A program made the position numbers and the translations under genes. Positions 8,487 through 17,166 of a stretch of DNA of 64,000 nucleotides are shown here, piece by piece (position 1 is the first letter of the stretch; every line of letters starts with the position of its first letter). The notes under the pieces are model-generated. The model had not been told where the DNA came from and ran no database searches. It saw only the letters and a list, made by a program, of their open reading frames with translations. Origin of the DNA: Actinospineispora eucalypti. Its GTDB lineage: Bacteria > Actinomycetota > Actinomycetes > Mycobacteriales > Pseudonocardiaceae. The stretch spans positions 1,116,001-1,180,000 of the forward strand of contig JACHMT010000002.1 in NCBI GenBank assembly GCA_014208095.1, written 5' to 3'.

Positions 8487-10727
8487 ATGAACCGCTGCAT
8501 CACCATCCGAGGAGCCCGCACGCACAACCTGGCCGGGCTGGACCTGGACATCCCGCGCAACCAGCTGGTGGTACTGGCCGGCGTTTCCGGCTCGGGCAAG
8601 TCGTCACTGGTGTTCGACACCATCGCCGCCGAGGCGGGTCACCAGCTGAACGAGACGTTCCCCCCGTTCCTGCGCAACCGGCTGCCCCGGTGGACCCGCC
8701 CCGAGGTGGCGCACATCGGGGGCCTGTCCCCGGTGGTGGTGATCGACCAGCGCCGGATCGGCGGCAACGCCCGGTCCACGGTCGGCACGGTGACCGACGC
8801 GTGGACGTACCTGCGGCTGCTGTTCTCCCGGCTGGGCGAGCCGTTCGTCGGCGAGTCGAACCACTTCTCGTTCAACGACCCGGCCGGCATGTGCCCGCGC
8901 TGCTCCGGCCTGGGCGAGGTGGTGGTGAGCGCGGTCGACCGGTTCCTGGACCTGGACAGGTCACTGGCCGGCGGCGCGATCCGGCTGCCCGGGTTCGGCA
9001 ACGGGCAGTACTGGTACGGGCAGTACGCGGACATCGGCTCGTTCGACGCGGACACCCCGCTGCGCGACTGGAGCCCCGGGGAACGGGAGGCGCTGCTGTA
9101 CGGCGGGGCCGCCACCGCGGAGCTGAGGAACCGCCCGCCCAAGGGCTACGAGGGCGTGGTGCAACGCTTCGAGCGGATCTACCTGCACACCTCCGACCAC
9201 CTGTCCGAGCGCAAGCAGGAGACCATCCGCCGGTTCACCCGGGCCCAGACCTGCCCCGACTGCGACGGCGAGCGGCTGAACCAGGCCGCCCGGCAGACCA
9301 CGGTCGCCGGCCACACCATCGGCCGGCTGGCCCGCATGGAGATCACCGAGCTGGCCGAGGTCGTGCGCGGGATCGAGGCGCCCCGGGTGGCTCCGGTCGT
9401 CACGGCGCTCACCGACCGGCTGGAGGCGATGATCACTATCGGGCTGGGCTACCTGAGCCTCTCCCGGGCGACCACCACGCTGTCCGGCGGGGAGTCGCAG
9501 CGGATCAAGACGGTGAAACACCTCGGGTCCAGCCTCACCGAGATGCTCTACGTGGTCGACGAGCCCACCGTGGGGCTGCACCCCACCGACGTCGCCTCGG
9601 TGACCCGGCTGCTCACCCAGCTGCGCGACGCCGGGAACAGCATCCTGGTGGTGGAGCACGACCCCGACGTGATGGCGCGGGCCGACCAGGTGATCGAGAT
9701 CGGCCCGGCCGCCGGTGCGGGCGGTGGCCGGCTGGTCTTCCAGGGCAGCTACGCCGAGCTGCGCCGGGCAGACACGCCCACCGGCCGGGCGCTGGCCGGG
9801 CAACGGCCGGTGAAGGACACCCCGCGCCCCGCCACCGGCCGGCTCACGGTCACCGGCGCCACCCGCAACAACCTGCGCAACCTCACCGTGGACATCCCCA
9901 CCGGGGTGCTCACCGTGTTCACCGGCGTGGCCGGCTCCGGCAAGTCCAGCCTGGCCACCGAGCTGGTCGCGCAGCACGCGGCCACGGTGATCGACCAGAG
10001 GCCGGTGAGCACCAACCGCCGGTCCAGCCCGATCACCTACACCGGTATCGCGCCGGCCATCCGCAAGCTGTTCGCCCGCCACAACGGCGTGCCGGCCGCA
10101 CTGTTCAGCGCGAACTCCAAGGGCGCCTGCCCGGACTGCAAGGGCCTGGGCGTGATCTACACCGACCTGGCCTTCCTGGACGGCCAGGAGACCGTGTGCG
10201 AGACCTGCCACGGCCGGCGCTTCACCCCGGAGGTACTCGGCCACACCGTCGGCGGCCTGTCCATCGCCGACATCGACGAGCTGTCGGTGGACGAGGCGAT
10301 CGAGCGGCTGCCCAGCGCCGCCATCTCCGGGGCGCTGGCCCAGCTGGCCGAGGTCGGCCTGGGCTACCTGCACCTGGGCCAGCCGCTGAGCACGCTGTCC
10401 GGCGGCGAGTGCCAACGGGTCAAGATCGCCCGCCAGCTGCACACCGCCGAGGAGCCCACGACCTACCTGCTCGACGAGCCGACAACCGGCCTGCACCGAA
10501 GTGACATCGACACGCTGTTGCGGGTGCTGGACGGCCTGGTCGAGCAGGGCCACACCGTGGTCGTCATCGAGCACAACCTGGACGTCATCCGGCGCGCCGA
10601 CTGGCTGCTCGACCTCGGCCCGGGCCCCGGGCGGCACGGCGGGTCACTGCTCTACCAGGGACCGGTCGCCGACTACATGCACCGGGCGACCCCGACCTCC
10701 CGCGCGCTCCGCGACGACCCTTGTTGA
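8487..10727 (+). CDS. UvrA-like ABC ATPase, short class (drug-resistance/UvrA paralogue)
   Basis: 746-residue soluble protein with two ABC ATPase modules. Module 1 has GVSGSGKSS near residue 32 and signature LSGGESQRIK. Module 2 has GVAGSGKSS and LSGGECQRVK. Zinc-knuckle pairs CPRCSGLG, CPDCDGER and CPDCKGLG...CETCHGRRF are present. At about 750 residues it is roughly 200 shorter than housekeeping UvrA and probably lacks part of the UvrB-interaction/insertion regions, like DrrC-type UvrA paralogues in antibiotic producers. Likely role: recognition of intercalated or adducted DNA. ATG at 8487 has only a weak ribosome site, so leaderless expression is possible. Divergent from the WYL regulator. 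Confidence 0.88.
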   Translation: MNRCITIRGARTHNLAGLDLDIPRNQLVVLAGVSGSGKSSLVFDTIAAEAGHQLNETFPPFLRNRLPRWTRPEVAHIGGLSPVVVIDQRRIGGNARSTVGTVTDAWTYLRLLFSRLGEPFVGESNHFSFNDPAGMCPRCSGLGEVVVSAVDRFLDLDRSLAGGAIRLPGFGNGQYWYGQYADIGSFDADTPLRDWSPGEREALLYGGAATAELRNRPPKGYEGVVQRFERIYLHTSDHLSERKQETIRRFTRAQTCPDCDGERLNQAARQTTVAGHTIGRLARMEITELAEVVRGIEAPRVAPVVTALTDRLEAMITIGLGYLSLSRATTTLSGGESQRIKTVKHLGSSLTEMLYVVDEPTVGLHPTDVASVTRLLTQLRDAGNSILVVEHDPDVMARADQVIEIGPAAGAGGGRLVFQGSYAELRRADTPTGRALAGQRPVKDTPRPATGRLTVTGATRNNLRNLTVDIPTGVLTVFTGVAGSGKSSLATELVAQHAATVIDQRPVSTNRRSSPITYTGIAPAIRKLFARHNGVPAALFSANSKGACPDCKGLGVIYTDLAFLDGQETVCETCHGRRFTPEVLGHTVGGLSIADIDELSVDEAIERLPSAAISGALAQLAEVGLGYLHLGQPLSTLSGGECQRVKIARQLHTAEEPTTYLLDEPTTGLHRSDIDTLLRVLDGLVEQGHTVVVIEHNLDVIRRADWLLDLGPGPGRHGGSLLYQGPVADYMHRATPTSRALRDDPC

Positions 10728-10758
10728 CCCGGTCACCGTGGTTCCCGATATTGGAGCA

Positions 10759-11571
10759 ATGACCGACATGTTGGTGCAGTCACTGCGCCGGTACCCGGTG
10801 AAGTCGATGCTCGGCGAGGCCGTGCCCAGCCTCACCGTGGACGCCCAGGGCGCCGAGGGCGACCGCCGGCTGGCCCTGGTCGACCTCGAGACCGGGCGGG
10901 TGGCCACGGCCAAGCACCCCCGGTTGTGGCGCCGCCTGCTCACCCTGTCCGCCACCGGAGCCCCCGGCCGGGTGCGCATCCGGCTGGCCGACGGTGCCGA
11001 CATCGCCGCCGACGACCCGGCCGTCGACGAACGCCTGTCCGAGCTGCTCGGCCGGCCGGTGCACCTGTCCGACGAGCGGGTCGCCGGAGCGCAGGTCGAG
11101 CGGCCCGCCCCGGAGGACGTGCTGGAGCACGGCGTGACGGCGGAGGTCGAGTACGCCACCCTGGAGATCTCCCAGGGCACGCCGGGCACCACGTTCGTCG
11201 ACCACTCGCCGCTGCACGGGATCACCACGGCCACCCTCGAGCACATCGGCGCCGAGGCGCTCCGGTATCGGCCGAATCTGGTGCTGGCCACCGAACCGGC
11301 GGACCGGGCGTGGCTGGAGAACTCCTGGCTGGGCCGCGAGCTGGTGATCGGCGAGGTTCGGCTGCGGGCCACGCTGCCGACTCCGAGGTGTTCGGTGCCG
11401 ACCCTGGAGCACGGCGAGCTGCCCCGGGCCCCGCACGCGGTGCGGGTGCCGATGCGGGAGAACCGCGTCGACGTGCCCGGGTTCGGCCAGCTGCCGTGCG
11501 CCGGGGTCTACCTGGAGGTGTTGCGCCCGGGCACCATCCACGTCGGCCAGCCGGCGATGGTGGTGGCGTGA
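10759..11571 (+). CDS. MOSC-domain protein (MOSC N-terminal beta-barrel + MOSC)
   Basis: 270 residues beginning MLVQSLRRYPVKSMLGE, the typical MOSC_N start, followed by a MOSC domain with the conserved cysteine in LPTPRCSVPT. The family carries sulfur or molybdenum cofactor sulfur and includes reductases of N-hydroxylated compounds; the substrate here is unknown. Start ATG at 10759 has TTGGAG six bases upstream; the longer frame back to 10501 lies inside the UvrA-like gene and is a shadow. It follows that gene by 31 bases and may be co-transcribed. It converges on the P450 gene with 14 bases between stops. Confidence 0.85.
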   Translation: MTDMLVQSLRRYPVKSMLGEAVPSLTVDAQGAEGDRRLALVDLETGRVATAKHPRLWRRLLTLSATGAPGRVRIRLADGADIAADDPAVDERLSELLGRPVHLSDERVAGAQVERPAPEDVLEHGVTAEVEYATLEISQGTPGTTFVDHSPLHGITTATLEHIGAEALRYRPNLVLATEPADRAWLENSWLGRELVIGEVRLRATLPTPRCSVPTLEHGELPRAPHAVRVPMRENRVDVPGFGQLPCAGVYLEVLRPGTIHVGQPAMVVA

Positions 11572-11585
11572 TCGTCTCGGCGAAC

Positions 11586-12851
11586 TCAGTGCGCTGAGGG
11601 TGCCGACTCGCGGAGGATCACCGGGAGGGAACGCAAGCGGGGGATTTCGGCGGGGACGATCCGGGGGCGGTAACCGGGCACGGGGTGGAAGCGCCAGCGC
11701 GCGGTGATGGCGGCCGTTATGGTGGCCAGGGCGGCGCGCGCGTACGACTCACCGATGCACCGGTGGACCCCCACGCTGAACGGCGTGAACGCGCCTCGGG
11801 GCAGCGAGTCGGCCGGGGCGGACAGCCACCGGTCCGGGTCGAACTCGCCCGCCCGGTCGAACACCGACGGATCCCGGTGCAGGGCATGTGGGCTGTAGGC
11901 CAGCTCCGTGCCCTCGGGCAGTCGGACGCCGGCGAGCGTCACGGGTTCGCGCAGCCGGCGGGTGAACAGCAGCGGGGCATGCAGCCTCAGCGTCTCGTCG
12001 ACCACCCGCCGGGCGTAGTCCCCGCCGGGCTCCTCCCGCAGCCGCCGCTCGATCTCCGGGCGGCCGGCGATCTCGTAGAACATCCAGGTCAGGGTGCTGG
12101 CCAGGGTCTCGGTCCCGGCCATCAGCAGGGACACGACCTCGTCTCGCGCCGCCTCCTCGGACATGCCGGCGAGCAGCACGCCGAGCAGGTCGGTTCCCGG
12201 CGCGTCCCGCCGGGCGCCGATGGCCCGGTCCAGGACCGCACGCAGCCGCGCGGCGGCGGTGTCGAACCGGCGGACCGCCGGCGGCGGCAGCCGGCCGTCC
12301 AGTCGGGCGGGAACCAGCATCCGCCACAGCAGCCCGTGCACGATCACCGGAATCAGCCGGCGGACCTGATCGGCGGCCTCGGGCGAGAGCTCCCGGTCGA
12401 ACAGCGCGTCGGCGGCGATGTCCAGGGTCAGCCGGTCCAGCGCGACGTCCAGCGCGACGACCTGGCCCGGCCGCCACGACTCCACCAGCGCCGACGTCCG
12501 GCGGCGCATGACCTCGGTGTACCCGGCCACGCGTTGGCGGCCGAACGCCGGCTGCACGACCCGCCGCTGCGCGCGGTGGAAGGCCCCGTCGGAGGTGGCC
12601 AGCCCATTGCCGAACACGGTGCGCGCCCGGTCGTAGATCAGCCCGCGTTCGCACCTGTCGGAGTGCTCGGTGAGCAGCTCGTGCACCAGGGCCGGCGCGG
12701 TCAGGAACACCATCGGGCGCCGCCCGAGGTCCACCCGGGCCAGGCCGCCGGCCGGCCGCAGCCGTTCCAGGAAGCGCATCGGCCGCGCCGCCAGCGCCGG
12801 CAGATGCCCCAGCACCGGAACGCGGCCGGGCGCCACCGGCGGACCGCTCAA
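11586..12851 (-). CDS. Cytochrome P450 of a terpene operon
   Basis: 421-residue soluble haem-thiolate monooxygenase. I-helix AGTET, K-helix DETLRLHAP (ExxR) and haem loop FSVGVHRCIG are intact. The gene overlaps the terpene synthase stop: a TTG at 12851 (TTGA overlap) gives the N-terminus MSGPPVAPGRVPVLGHL, typical for class I bacterial P450s; a GTG at 12836 is the alternative. Translational coupling to the synthase implies oxidation of its terpene product. No ferredoxin or reductase is nearby, so redox partners must come from elsewhere. Confidence 0.9.
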   Translation of the reverse strand: MSGPPVAPGRVPVLGHLPALAARPMRFLERLRPAGGLARVDLGRRPMVFLTAPALVHELLTEHSDRCERGLIYDRARTVFGNGLATSDGAFHRAQRRVVQPAFGRQRVAGYTEVMRRRTSALVESWRPGQVVALDVALDRLTLDIAADALFDRELSPEAADQVRRLIPVIVHGLLWRMLVPARLDGRLPPPAVRRFDTAAARLRAVLDRAIGARRDAPGTDLLGVLLAGMSEEAARDEVVSLLMAGTETLASTLTWMFYEIAGRPEIERRLREEPGGDYARRVVDETLRLHAPLLFTRRLREPVTLAGVRLPEGTELAYSPHALHRDPSVFDRAGEFDPDRWLSAPADSLPRGAFTPFSVGVHRCIGESYARAALATITAAITARWRFHPVPGYRPRIVPAEIPRLRSLPVILRESAPSAH

Positions 12852-13858
12852 CGGCTGAGCACGTCGTCGAAGGTGCCCCGGATCCGGGGCCGGTTCAGGT
12901 CGTAGCGCGCGGTTTGGCCGATCCACACCAGGTTGGCGTGGACATACGCGCGCAAGTCCTCGACCAGCCGGGCCGCCCGCGCGGCCGCGCTCGCCGGGAG
13001 CCCCAGCCTCCGGGTGAGCTCGGGCAGGCCCCGTTCCAGCTCGAGCATCAGCCGCTGCCGGTGCCGCGCGCGCTCCAGCACCCGGGCGACGGCGGTGTCC
13101 AGGTCGCATTCCTCGCCCGCCGCGACCACCCGCACCGCGTTGCAGGTCTGCCGGTCCGCGAGGTCCTTCTCCAGGCCGTAGACGTCGTTGTGCCACGCCG
13201 TGATGTCCGCGAAGCACCACACCAGCTCGCGCAACGGCAGGCTCTCCCACAGCGGCTCGGGCACCCGCCGCTCGCCGATGATCTCCAGCACGTCCGCCTG
13301 GAAGACCATCGCGATGGTGTTGCGCCGCAGCATCAGGAAGGTCGCCGCGTCCGGCACCTCGCCGCGCGCGTGGTAGCGGTTCTGCAGCAGGATCGCCTGC
13401 AGGTAGTCCACGAAGTGCCCGGTGATCCGGCGCAGCGAAGCCTCGGCCAGGCCCTTGGTCAGGTCGGGCCAGTACTCGACGAACCCGGCGAGCACCGGGT
13501 TCGACACAGCGACCGGCCGACCGGCCACCGCCGCGCGGACGTCGTCGATCATCCGGGCCAGCCGGTGCTCCCGTTCGCCCCAGTCGTAGTTGTCGTACTG
13601 GTCATCGGCCAGCGAGCCCCAGCAGAACCACTTCAGGCCGAGCACCAGGGCATCCAGGCCGGCGTCCGGTGTGGCCAGCCCGTGGTAGGTGCCGAACTCG
13701 AACGACCGCAGGTGGGCTTCCTGCTCGGGTGTGGTGAGAAAGCCGATCCGCCAGAGCCAGGTGATCACAGCTTCCTCGGCGCGGCGGGCCTGCGGATTGG
13801 CCGGCGGCGGGTCCGGGTAGAAGCCCTCGACCAGGGCCGAGCTGTCGATCATCGGCAC
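12848..13858 (-). CDS. Class I terpene synthase with altered NSE triad
   Basis: 336 residues, the usual size of a bacterial sesqui/diterpene cyclase. The aspartate motif is DDQYD (85-89). The pyrophosphate-sensor arginine fits R178, 46 residues before the NSE motif, and the RY pair is R318-Y319. The NSE motif reads NDVYGLEKD: N224 is kept, but the canonical Ser/Thr is G228 and the Glu is D232, so Mg2+ coordination is unusual. GTG start at 13858 has GGAGG six bases upstream. First product is a terpene hydrocarbon or alcohol I cannot name. It sits between a 44-codon ORF and the P450. Confidence 0.88.
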   Translation of the reverse strand: MPMIDSSALVEGFYPDPPPANPQARRAEEAVITWLWRIGFLTTPEQEAHLRSFEFGTYHGLATPDAGLDALVLGLKWFCWGSLADDQYDNYDWGEREHRLARMIDDVRAAVAGRPVAVSNPVLAGFVEYWPDLTKGLAEASLRRITGHFVDYLQAILLQNRYHARGEVPDAATFLMLRRNTIAMVFQADVLEIIGERRVPEPLWESLPLRELVWCFADITAWHNDVYGLEKDLADRQTCNAVRVVAAGEECDLDTAVARVLERARHRQRLMLELERGLPELTRRLGLPASAAARAARLVEDLRAYVHANLVWIGQTARYDLNRPRIRGTFDDVLSR

Positions 13859-13899
13859 GATGCCCTCCGGACGCGCGGGGACGATCGGCGCTGCGCCGG

Positions 13900-14034
13900 T
13901 CAGACGGGGGTTTCGTCGTCCTCTTCCTCGTCCTCGAGCTGCGCATACAAGCTGAGGACCTCGTCGCGGATCAACGCTTCCACGTCTTCGGGGAAGATCG
14001 TCTGTACGACGGAGCGCAGTGGATCCAATATCAC
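13900..14034 (-). CDS. Small acidic ORF upstream of the terpene synthase
   Basis: 44 codons from GTG at 14034 to TGA at 13900: a hydrophobic/amphipathic start (LDPLRSVVQTIFPEDVEALI) and a strongly acidic tail (EDEEEDDETPV). Codons show the third-position G/C bias of real genes, and it ends 41 bases before the terpene synthase start on the same strand. No good ribosome site precedes the GTG, so the true start could differ. Function unknown; it could be a small partner of the synthase, a leader peptide, or a chance ORF. Confidence 0.5.
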   Translation of the reverse strand: MILDPLRSVVQTIFPEDVEALIRDEVLSLYAQLEDEEEDDETPV

Positions 14035-14179
14035 GAGGGGATCTTGGACCCGCCAGCCCCCGCGTGGCTAGCGCGACGGACGTCAGATACCCGACTCAGC
14101 CACCCCAACCATCACATCAGGCACATGCCGTGACGATTCGATGACTCATCGTGATGCCGGTCGCCACGGTCGGGACGGT

Positions 14180-14992
14180 TTAGACGGCCCCGACGGCGAA
14201 CACCGGCCAGCCGATCTCGGTGCGCCATCTTCCCTGGTCCGGATCGTCCCGGGGCCCGACGAGGTAGGTCTCACGGACCGGCCCCGCGACGGCCAGCGCG
14301 TGCCCGACCACCCACTCGCCCAGTCTGCCGTAGGTGATCGCCAGGTCGTCGTGCGGACCGTGGTGAACGGTGGTCACCAGCTCGGCGGCGGGCAGCTCGG
14401 TGGGCCTGACCCGACCCCGCTCGGGCGGGTCCTCGACCGGCCGGAACACCACGAGATGCCCGCGTCCCCCGGTGAACAGCTCGTTCTCGTACAGCCCGCC
14501 CGGCGGTCCCAGCGGCCGGTGGCCGGCGACGGCGGCGTCGATCGCGGCCATCGCGTCCGCGTACCAGGCCATGACGTCGTCGATACCGACCGTGTCGGCG
14601 ACGGCGGCCACGGTCCGGGCGGGATCGGTGCGCCGCCGCACCGGCAGCTCACCGGGGTCCGGGCGGAGCAGCCGGCGCAGCGAGGTGACGGCGGCGCGGG
14701 TGCGGTCCAGCTGGGCCTCCAGGTTGCGCAGGTGACCGGTGATCAGGTCCGCCCGCTCCCCGGGGTCCTCGGCCTGGAGGATCTCCCCCACCTCGGCCAA
14801 CGGCACGTCGAGCCGGCGCAGCTGGTGGATCACCTGCGCGGTGGGTATCTGCGCGCTGGAGTAGTACCGGTAGCCGCTCGCCGGGTCGACCGCCGCCGGC
14901 GCCAGTAGCCCCGACTCGTGGTAGCGGCGCAGGGTGCGCACGCTCAGATGGGTGAGCTGGGCGAACTCGCCGATGGTCAGGCCCCGGGGCAT
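14180..14992 (-). CDS. MerR-family regulator with GyrI-like effector domain
   Basis: 270-residue activator/repressor. An N-terminal MerR winged helix (LTIGEFAQLTHLSVRTLRRYHESGLL...SGYRYY), a coiled-coil helix at about 75-110, and a C-terminal GyrI/AraC-effector-like domain that binds small hydrophobic ligands. I take the ATG at 14992 (MPRGLTIGE) as start; an in-frame GTG at 15007 would lie inside the large palindrome. Divergent from the SnoaL-like gene with the palindrome at 15006-15058 between them, the obvious operator for both. Confidence 0.87.
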   Translation of the reverse strand: MPRGLTIGEFAQLTHLSVRTLRRYHESGLLAPAAVDPASGYRYYSSAQIPTAQVIHQLRRLDVPLAEVGEILQAEDPGERADLITGHLRNLEAQLDRTRAAVTSLRRLLRPDPGELPVRRRTDPARTVAAVADTVGIDDVMAWYADAMAAIDAAVAGHRPLGPPGGLYENELFTGGRGHLVVFRPVEDPPERGRVRPTELPAAELVTTVHHGPHDDLAITYGRLGEWVVGHALAVAGPVRETYLVGPRDDPDQGRWRTEIGWPVFAVGAV

Positions 14993-15005
14993 CCCGGCAC
15001 TCTGC

Positions 15006-15058
15006 ACCCTCTCCCCGGGAGAGGGTCAGCCGGCTTGACCCTCTCCCGGGGAGAGGGT
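15006..15058. promoter_or_regulatory. 53-bp perfect double palindrome between merR-like and SnoaL-like genes
   Basis: Two 23-base arms (15006-15028 and 15036-15058) are exact reverse complements around the centre GCCGGCT, and each arm is itself close to a palindrome (ACCCTCTCCC against GGGAGAGGGT). Its place between divergent genes fits a MerR-family operator, and it could also fold as a strong hairpin in either transcript. Confidence 0.8.
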
Positions 15059-15112
15059 GGAGCGTGCGCCCCGAGCCCGACCTGAACGGGCCGGACACCG
15101 AAGGAGCGCACC

Positions 15113-15475
15113 ATGACCAACTGGGACCAGGGCACGCCGGTCGACCGGGCGGAGCTGCCCGCACGGATCAACACCTACCTCGCCGCGCACCTCGCCCGGG
15201 ACATCGACACCGCCGTCGCCGCGTTCGCCCCTGACGCCACCGCCACCGACGAGGGCCGGACCCACCACGGCCGCGAGGAGATCCGGGCCTGGCTGGCCAC
15301 CGCCGGGACCGAGTACACCTACACCATCGAGGCGGTCGGCGCCCGCACCATCGACCCCGACCACCACGTGGTCGTGCACCACCTGGAGGGCGACTTCCCC
15401 GGTGGTGTCGCCGACCTCCAGTTCAAGTTTGCCCTCCGCGACGGCGCCATCGGCGCACTGGTCATCGAGCCCTGA
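15113..15475 (+). CDS. SnoaL/NTF2-like polyketide cyclase-fold protein
   Basis: 120 residues with the cone-shaped NTF2 fold pattern: N-terminal helices (INTYLAAHLARDIDTAVAAFAPDATATDEG), the HGREEIRAWL motif, then curved beta strands. Family members are ligand-binding proteins, isomerases or cyclases; no specific catalytic pair can be assigned. ATG at 15113 has AAGGAG upstream. Divergent from the MerR regulator, which suggests ligand-induced expression. Convergent with the VWA gene, with a hairpin between. Confidence 0.85.
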   Translation: MTNWDQGTPVDRAELPARINTYLAAHLARDIDTAVAAFAPDATATDEGRTHHGREEIRAWLATAGTEYTYTIEAVGARTIDPDHHVVVHHLEGDFPGGVADLQFKFALRDGAIGALVIEP

Positions 15476-15478
15476 TCA

Positions 15479-15496
15479 CCGCGGCGGATGCCGCGG
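15479..15496. terminator. Bidirectional hairpin terminator
   Basis: CCGCGGC-GGAT-GCCGCGG: a seven-pair GC stem with a four-base loop, placed exactly between the convergent stops at 15475 and 15503. No U-tract, as is common in actinomycetes. Confidence 0.65.
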
Positions 15497-15502
15497 GCGA
15501 GT

Positions 15503-17164
15503 TCAGAGGGCGGGTAGTTGGGTGGAGCGGCGGCGGGGGTCGCTGGTGCGCAGGCCGTGCCGGAAGAGCACCGGCGCGACCGCGCGCAGGCTGTCCAGGT
15601 CGGGCACCCCGGCGTGCGCCGCGCTGCCGAACACCCTGGTCAGGGCCTCGTCGTCGGTAGGGGCGCCGATGGAGACGCACAGGCAGCCGATCGCCCGGTG
15701 GCGGGCTTCGGCCAGTGCGCGCACGCAGTCCCGCTCCGCGTAGGCGTCCTGGTACTCGGTGTCGTAGGGGAACCCGTCGGAGAGCACCACCAGGAGCCGC
15801 CGCCGGGCCGTGGAGGTCTCCCGGGTGAGCAGCATCGTGCCGTGCCGGACAGCCGCGCCCAGGCGGGTGTAGCCGCCCGGGCGGAGCCTGGCCAGGCGCT
15901 CGTGCGCGGACCCGCTCCACGGCTCGTCGAAGGTCTTCACCCTCAGCAGGTGCACGGCGTGCCGGCCCTGTGAGTAGAAGCCGTAGCCGGCAGTGCGCGC
16001 GCCCAGCGCGGTGAGGCTGTCGACCAGGCAGGCGGCGGCCTCGCGTTGCCGGTCGAACACGCTGCCGCCAGCCGGGCTGGGGTCCTTGGTCGAGCCGGAC
16101 ACGTCCACCAGCACCAGCACGGACAGCTCGCGGCGGCGCGGCCGGGCGTCGAGGTACACGTTCTCCTCGGCGCTGGACCCGGCCGCCAGCGCCACCCTCG
16201 CCCGGACCATGGCGTCAGTGTCCAGCTCGTCGCCGACCGGCTGGCGCGGCAACGCCTGGGGGCTCAGCCCGATCCGGGCCAGCCGCCGGCGCATGGCGAT
16301 GTCCCGGCCCTGCACCTCGGCCCGGGGTTCGTCGTCGTCCGGCGGCTCGGGTTGACGCTCGACCACGGTGCACCAGCCCGGCCGGTAGCGGCCCGCGGCA
16401 CCGTCCCACTCGGGATACCGGTAGCCGAGCGCGACGGGCCCGGCCAGTGCCGGCCCGCCGGCCGCCCGCCAGCTCGTTCCGGGCACCGGTCGCGCCCCGG
16501 CACCCGGCCGGTCGGTGCCGCTCTCGGCCAGCTCGGCGTCGGCGCTGCCGGAGCGCTTGCCCCGCGAGCGGCCCATGCCCAGCAGGTCACGCAGCATCCG
16601 GCCGAGCGCCGAGCTGCCCAGCGGCGAGGCCAGCGCGCGCAGGATCCGCCCGGGTTCCTCGGCGTCGTCGTCATCCAGCTCCGGCGGCGCACCGGCGGTC
16701 CGGGCCCGCGACGGCGCCGCCGGGTCGAGTTCCTCGGCGGGCCGGCGCAGCAGCCGGGCCGGCCGGATCCGCCCCCAGTCCGCCGGCACCGGCGGCAACC
16801 CTCCGCCGGCCAGCCGCAGCGACTCCGAGGGGCCGGCCGGCACCGGCACGTCTCGCGGCAGCCCGATCAGCGGCGCCAGTTGGGGCCACGGCCCGCCGGG
16901 GTGACACAGCCGGGACATCTCCAGCAGCAGGTACCGGCCGGCCCGCTCGGGCCGTCCGCGCAGCTCGCCCAGCACCCGCCGGTTCAGGCTGCCGTTGCCG
17001 ACCAGCAGCGCGTGCACGACCACCTGTGCCCGCACCGGCCCGCCGGGGCGCACAAAGATCGTCTGGCCGTCGGTGTACGCCACCTCGCCGCCCGGCGCCG
17101 GGGCGACGGTGAGCGGGCGGCCGCCGAGGGCGGTGGCCAGGACCGAGTACCGAGACGGAGACAC
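15503..17164 (-). CDS. NorD/CoxE-like VWA-domain protein
   Basis: 553 residues. The C-terminal von Willebrand A domain has the MIDAS loop DVSGST and a downstream LSDGFPYD; the N-terminal half is Arg/Pro/Ala-rich and poorly conserved. Proteins of this type (NorD, CbbO, CoxE) pair with a NorQ/CbbQ-type AAA ATPase to insert metal or remodel metalloenzymes. GTG start at 17164, directly after the AAA gene, with three bases between. Context: TetR-AAA-VWA operon divergent from AveC-like membrane proteins, the likely clients or partners. Confidence 0.85.
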   Translation of the reverse strand: MSPSRYSVLATALGGRPLTVAPAPGGEVAYTDGQTIFVRPGGPVRAQVVVHALLVGNGSLNRRVLGELRGRPERAGRYLLLEMSRLCHPGGPWPQLAPLIGLPRDVPVPAGPSESLRLAGGGLPPVPADWGRIRPARLLRRPAEELDPAAPSRARTAGAPPELDDDDAEEPGRILRALASPLGSSALGRMLRDLLGMGRSRGKRSGSADAELAESGTDRPGAGARPVPGTSWRAAGGPALAGPVALGYRYPEWDGAAGRYRPGWCTVVERQPEPPDDDEPRAEVQGRDIAMRRRLARIGLSPQALPRQPVGDELDTDAMVRARVALAAGSSAEENVYLDARPRRRELSVLVLVDVSGSTKDPSPAGGSVFDRQREAAACLVDSLTALGARTAGYGFYSQGRHAVHLLRVKTFDEPWSGSAHERLARLRPGGYTRLGAAVRHGTMLLTRETSTARRRLLVVLSDGFPYDTEYQDAYAERDCVRALAEARHRAIGCLCVSIGAPTDDEALTRVFGSAAHAGVPDLDSLRAVAPVLFRHGLRTSDPRRRSTQLPAL

Positions 17165-17166
17165 CG

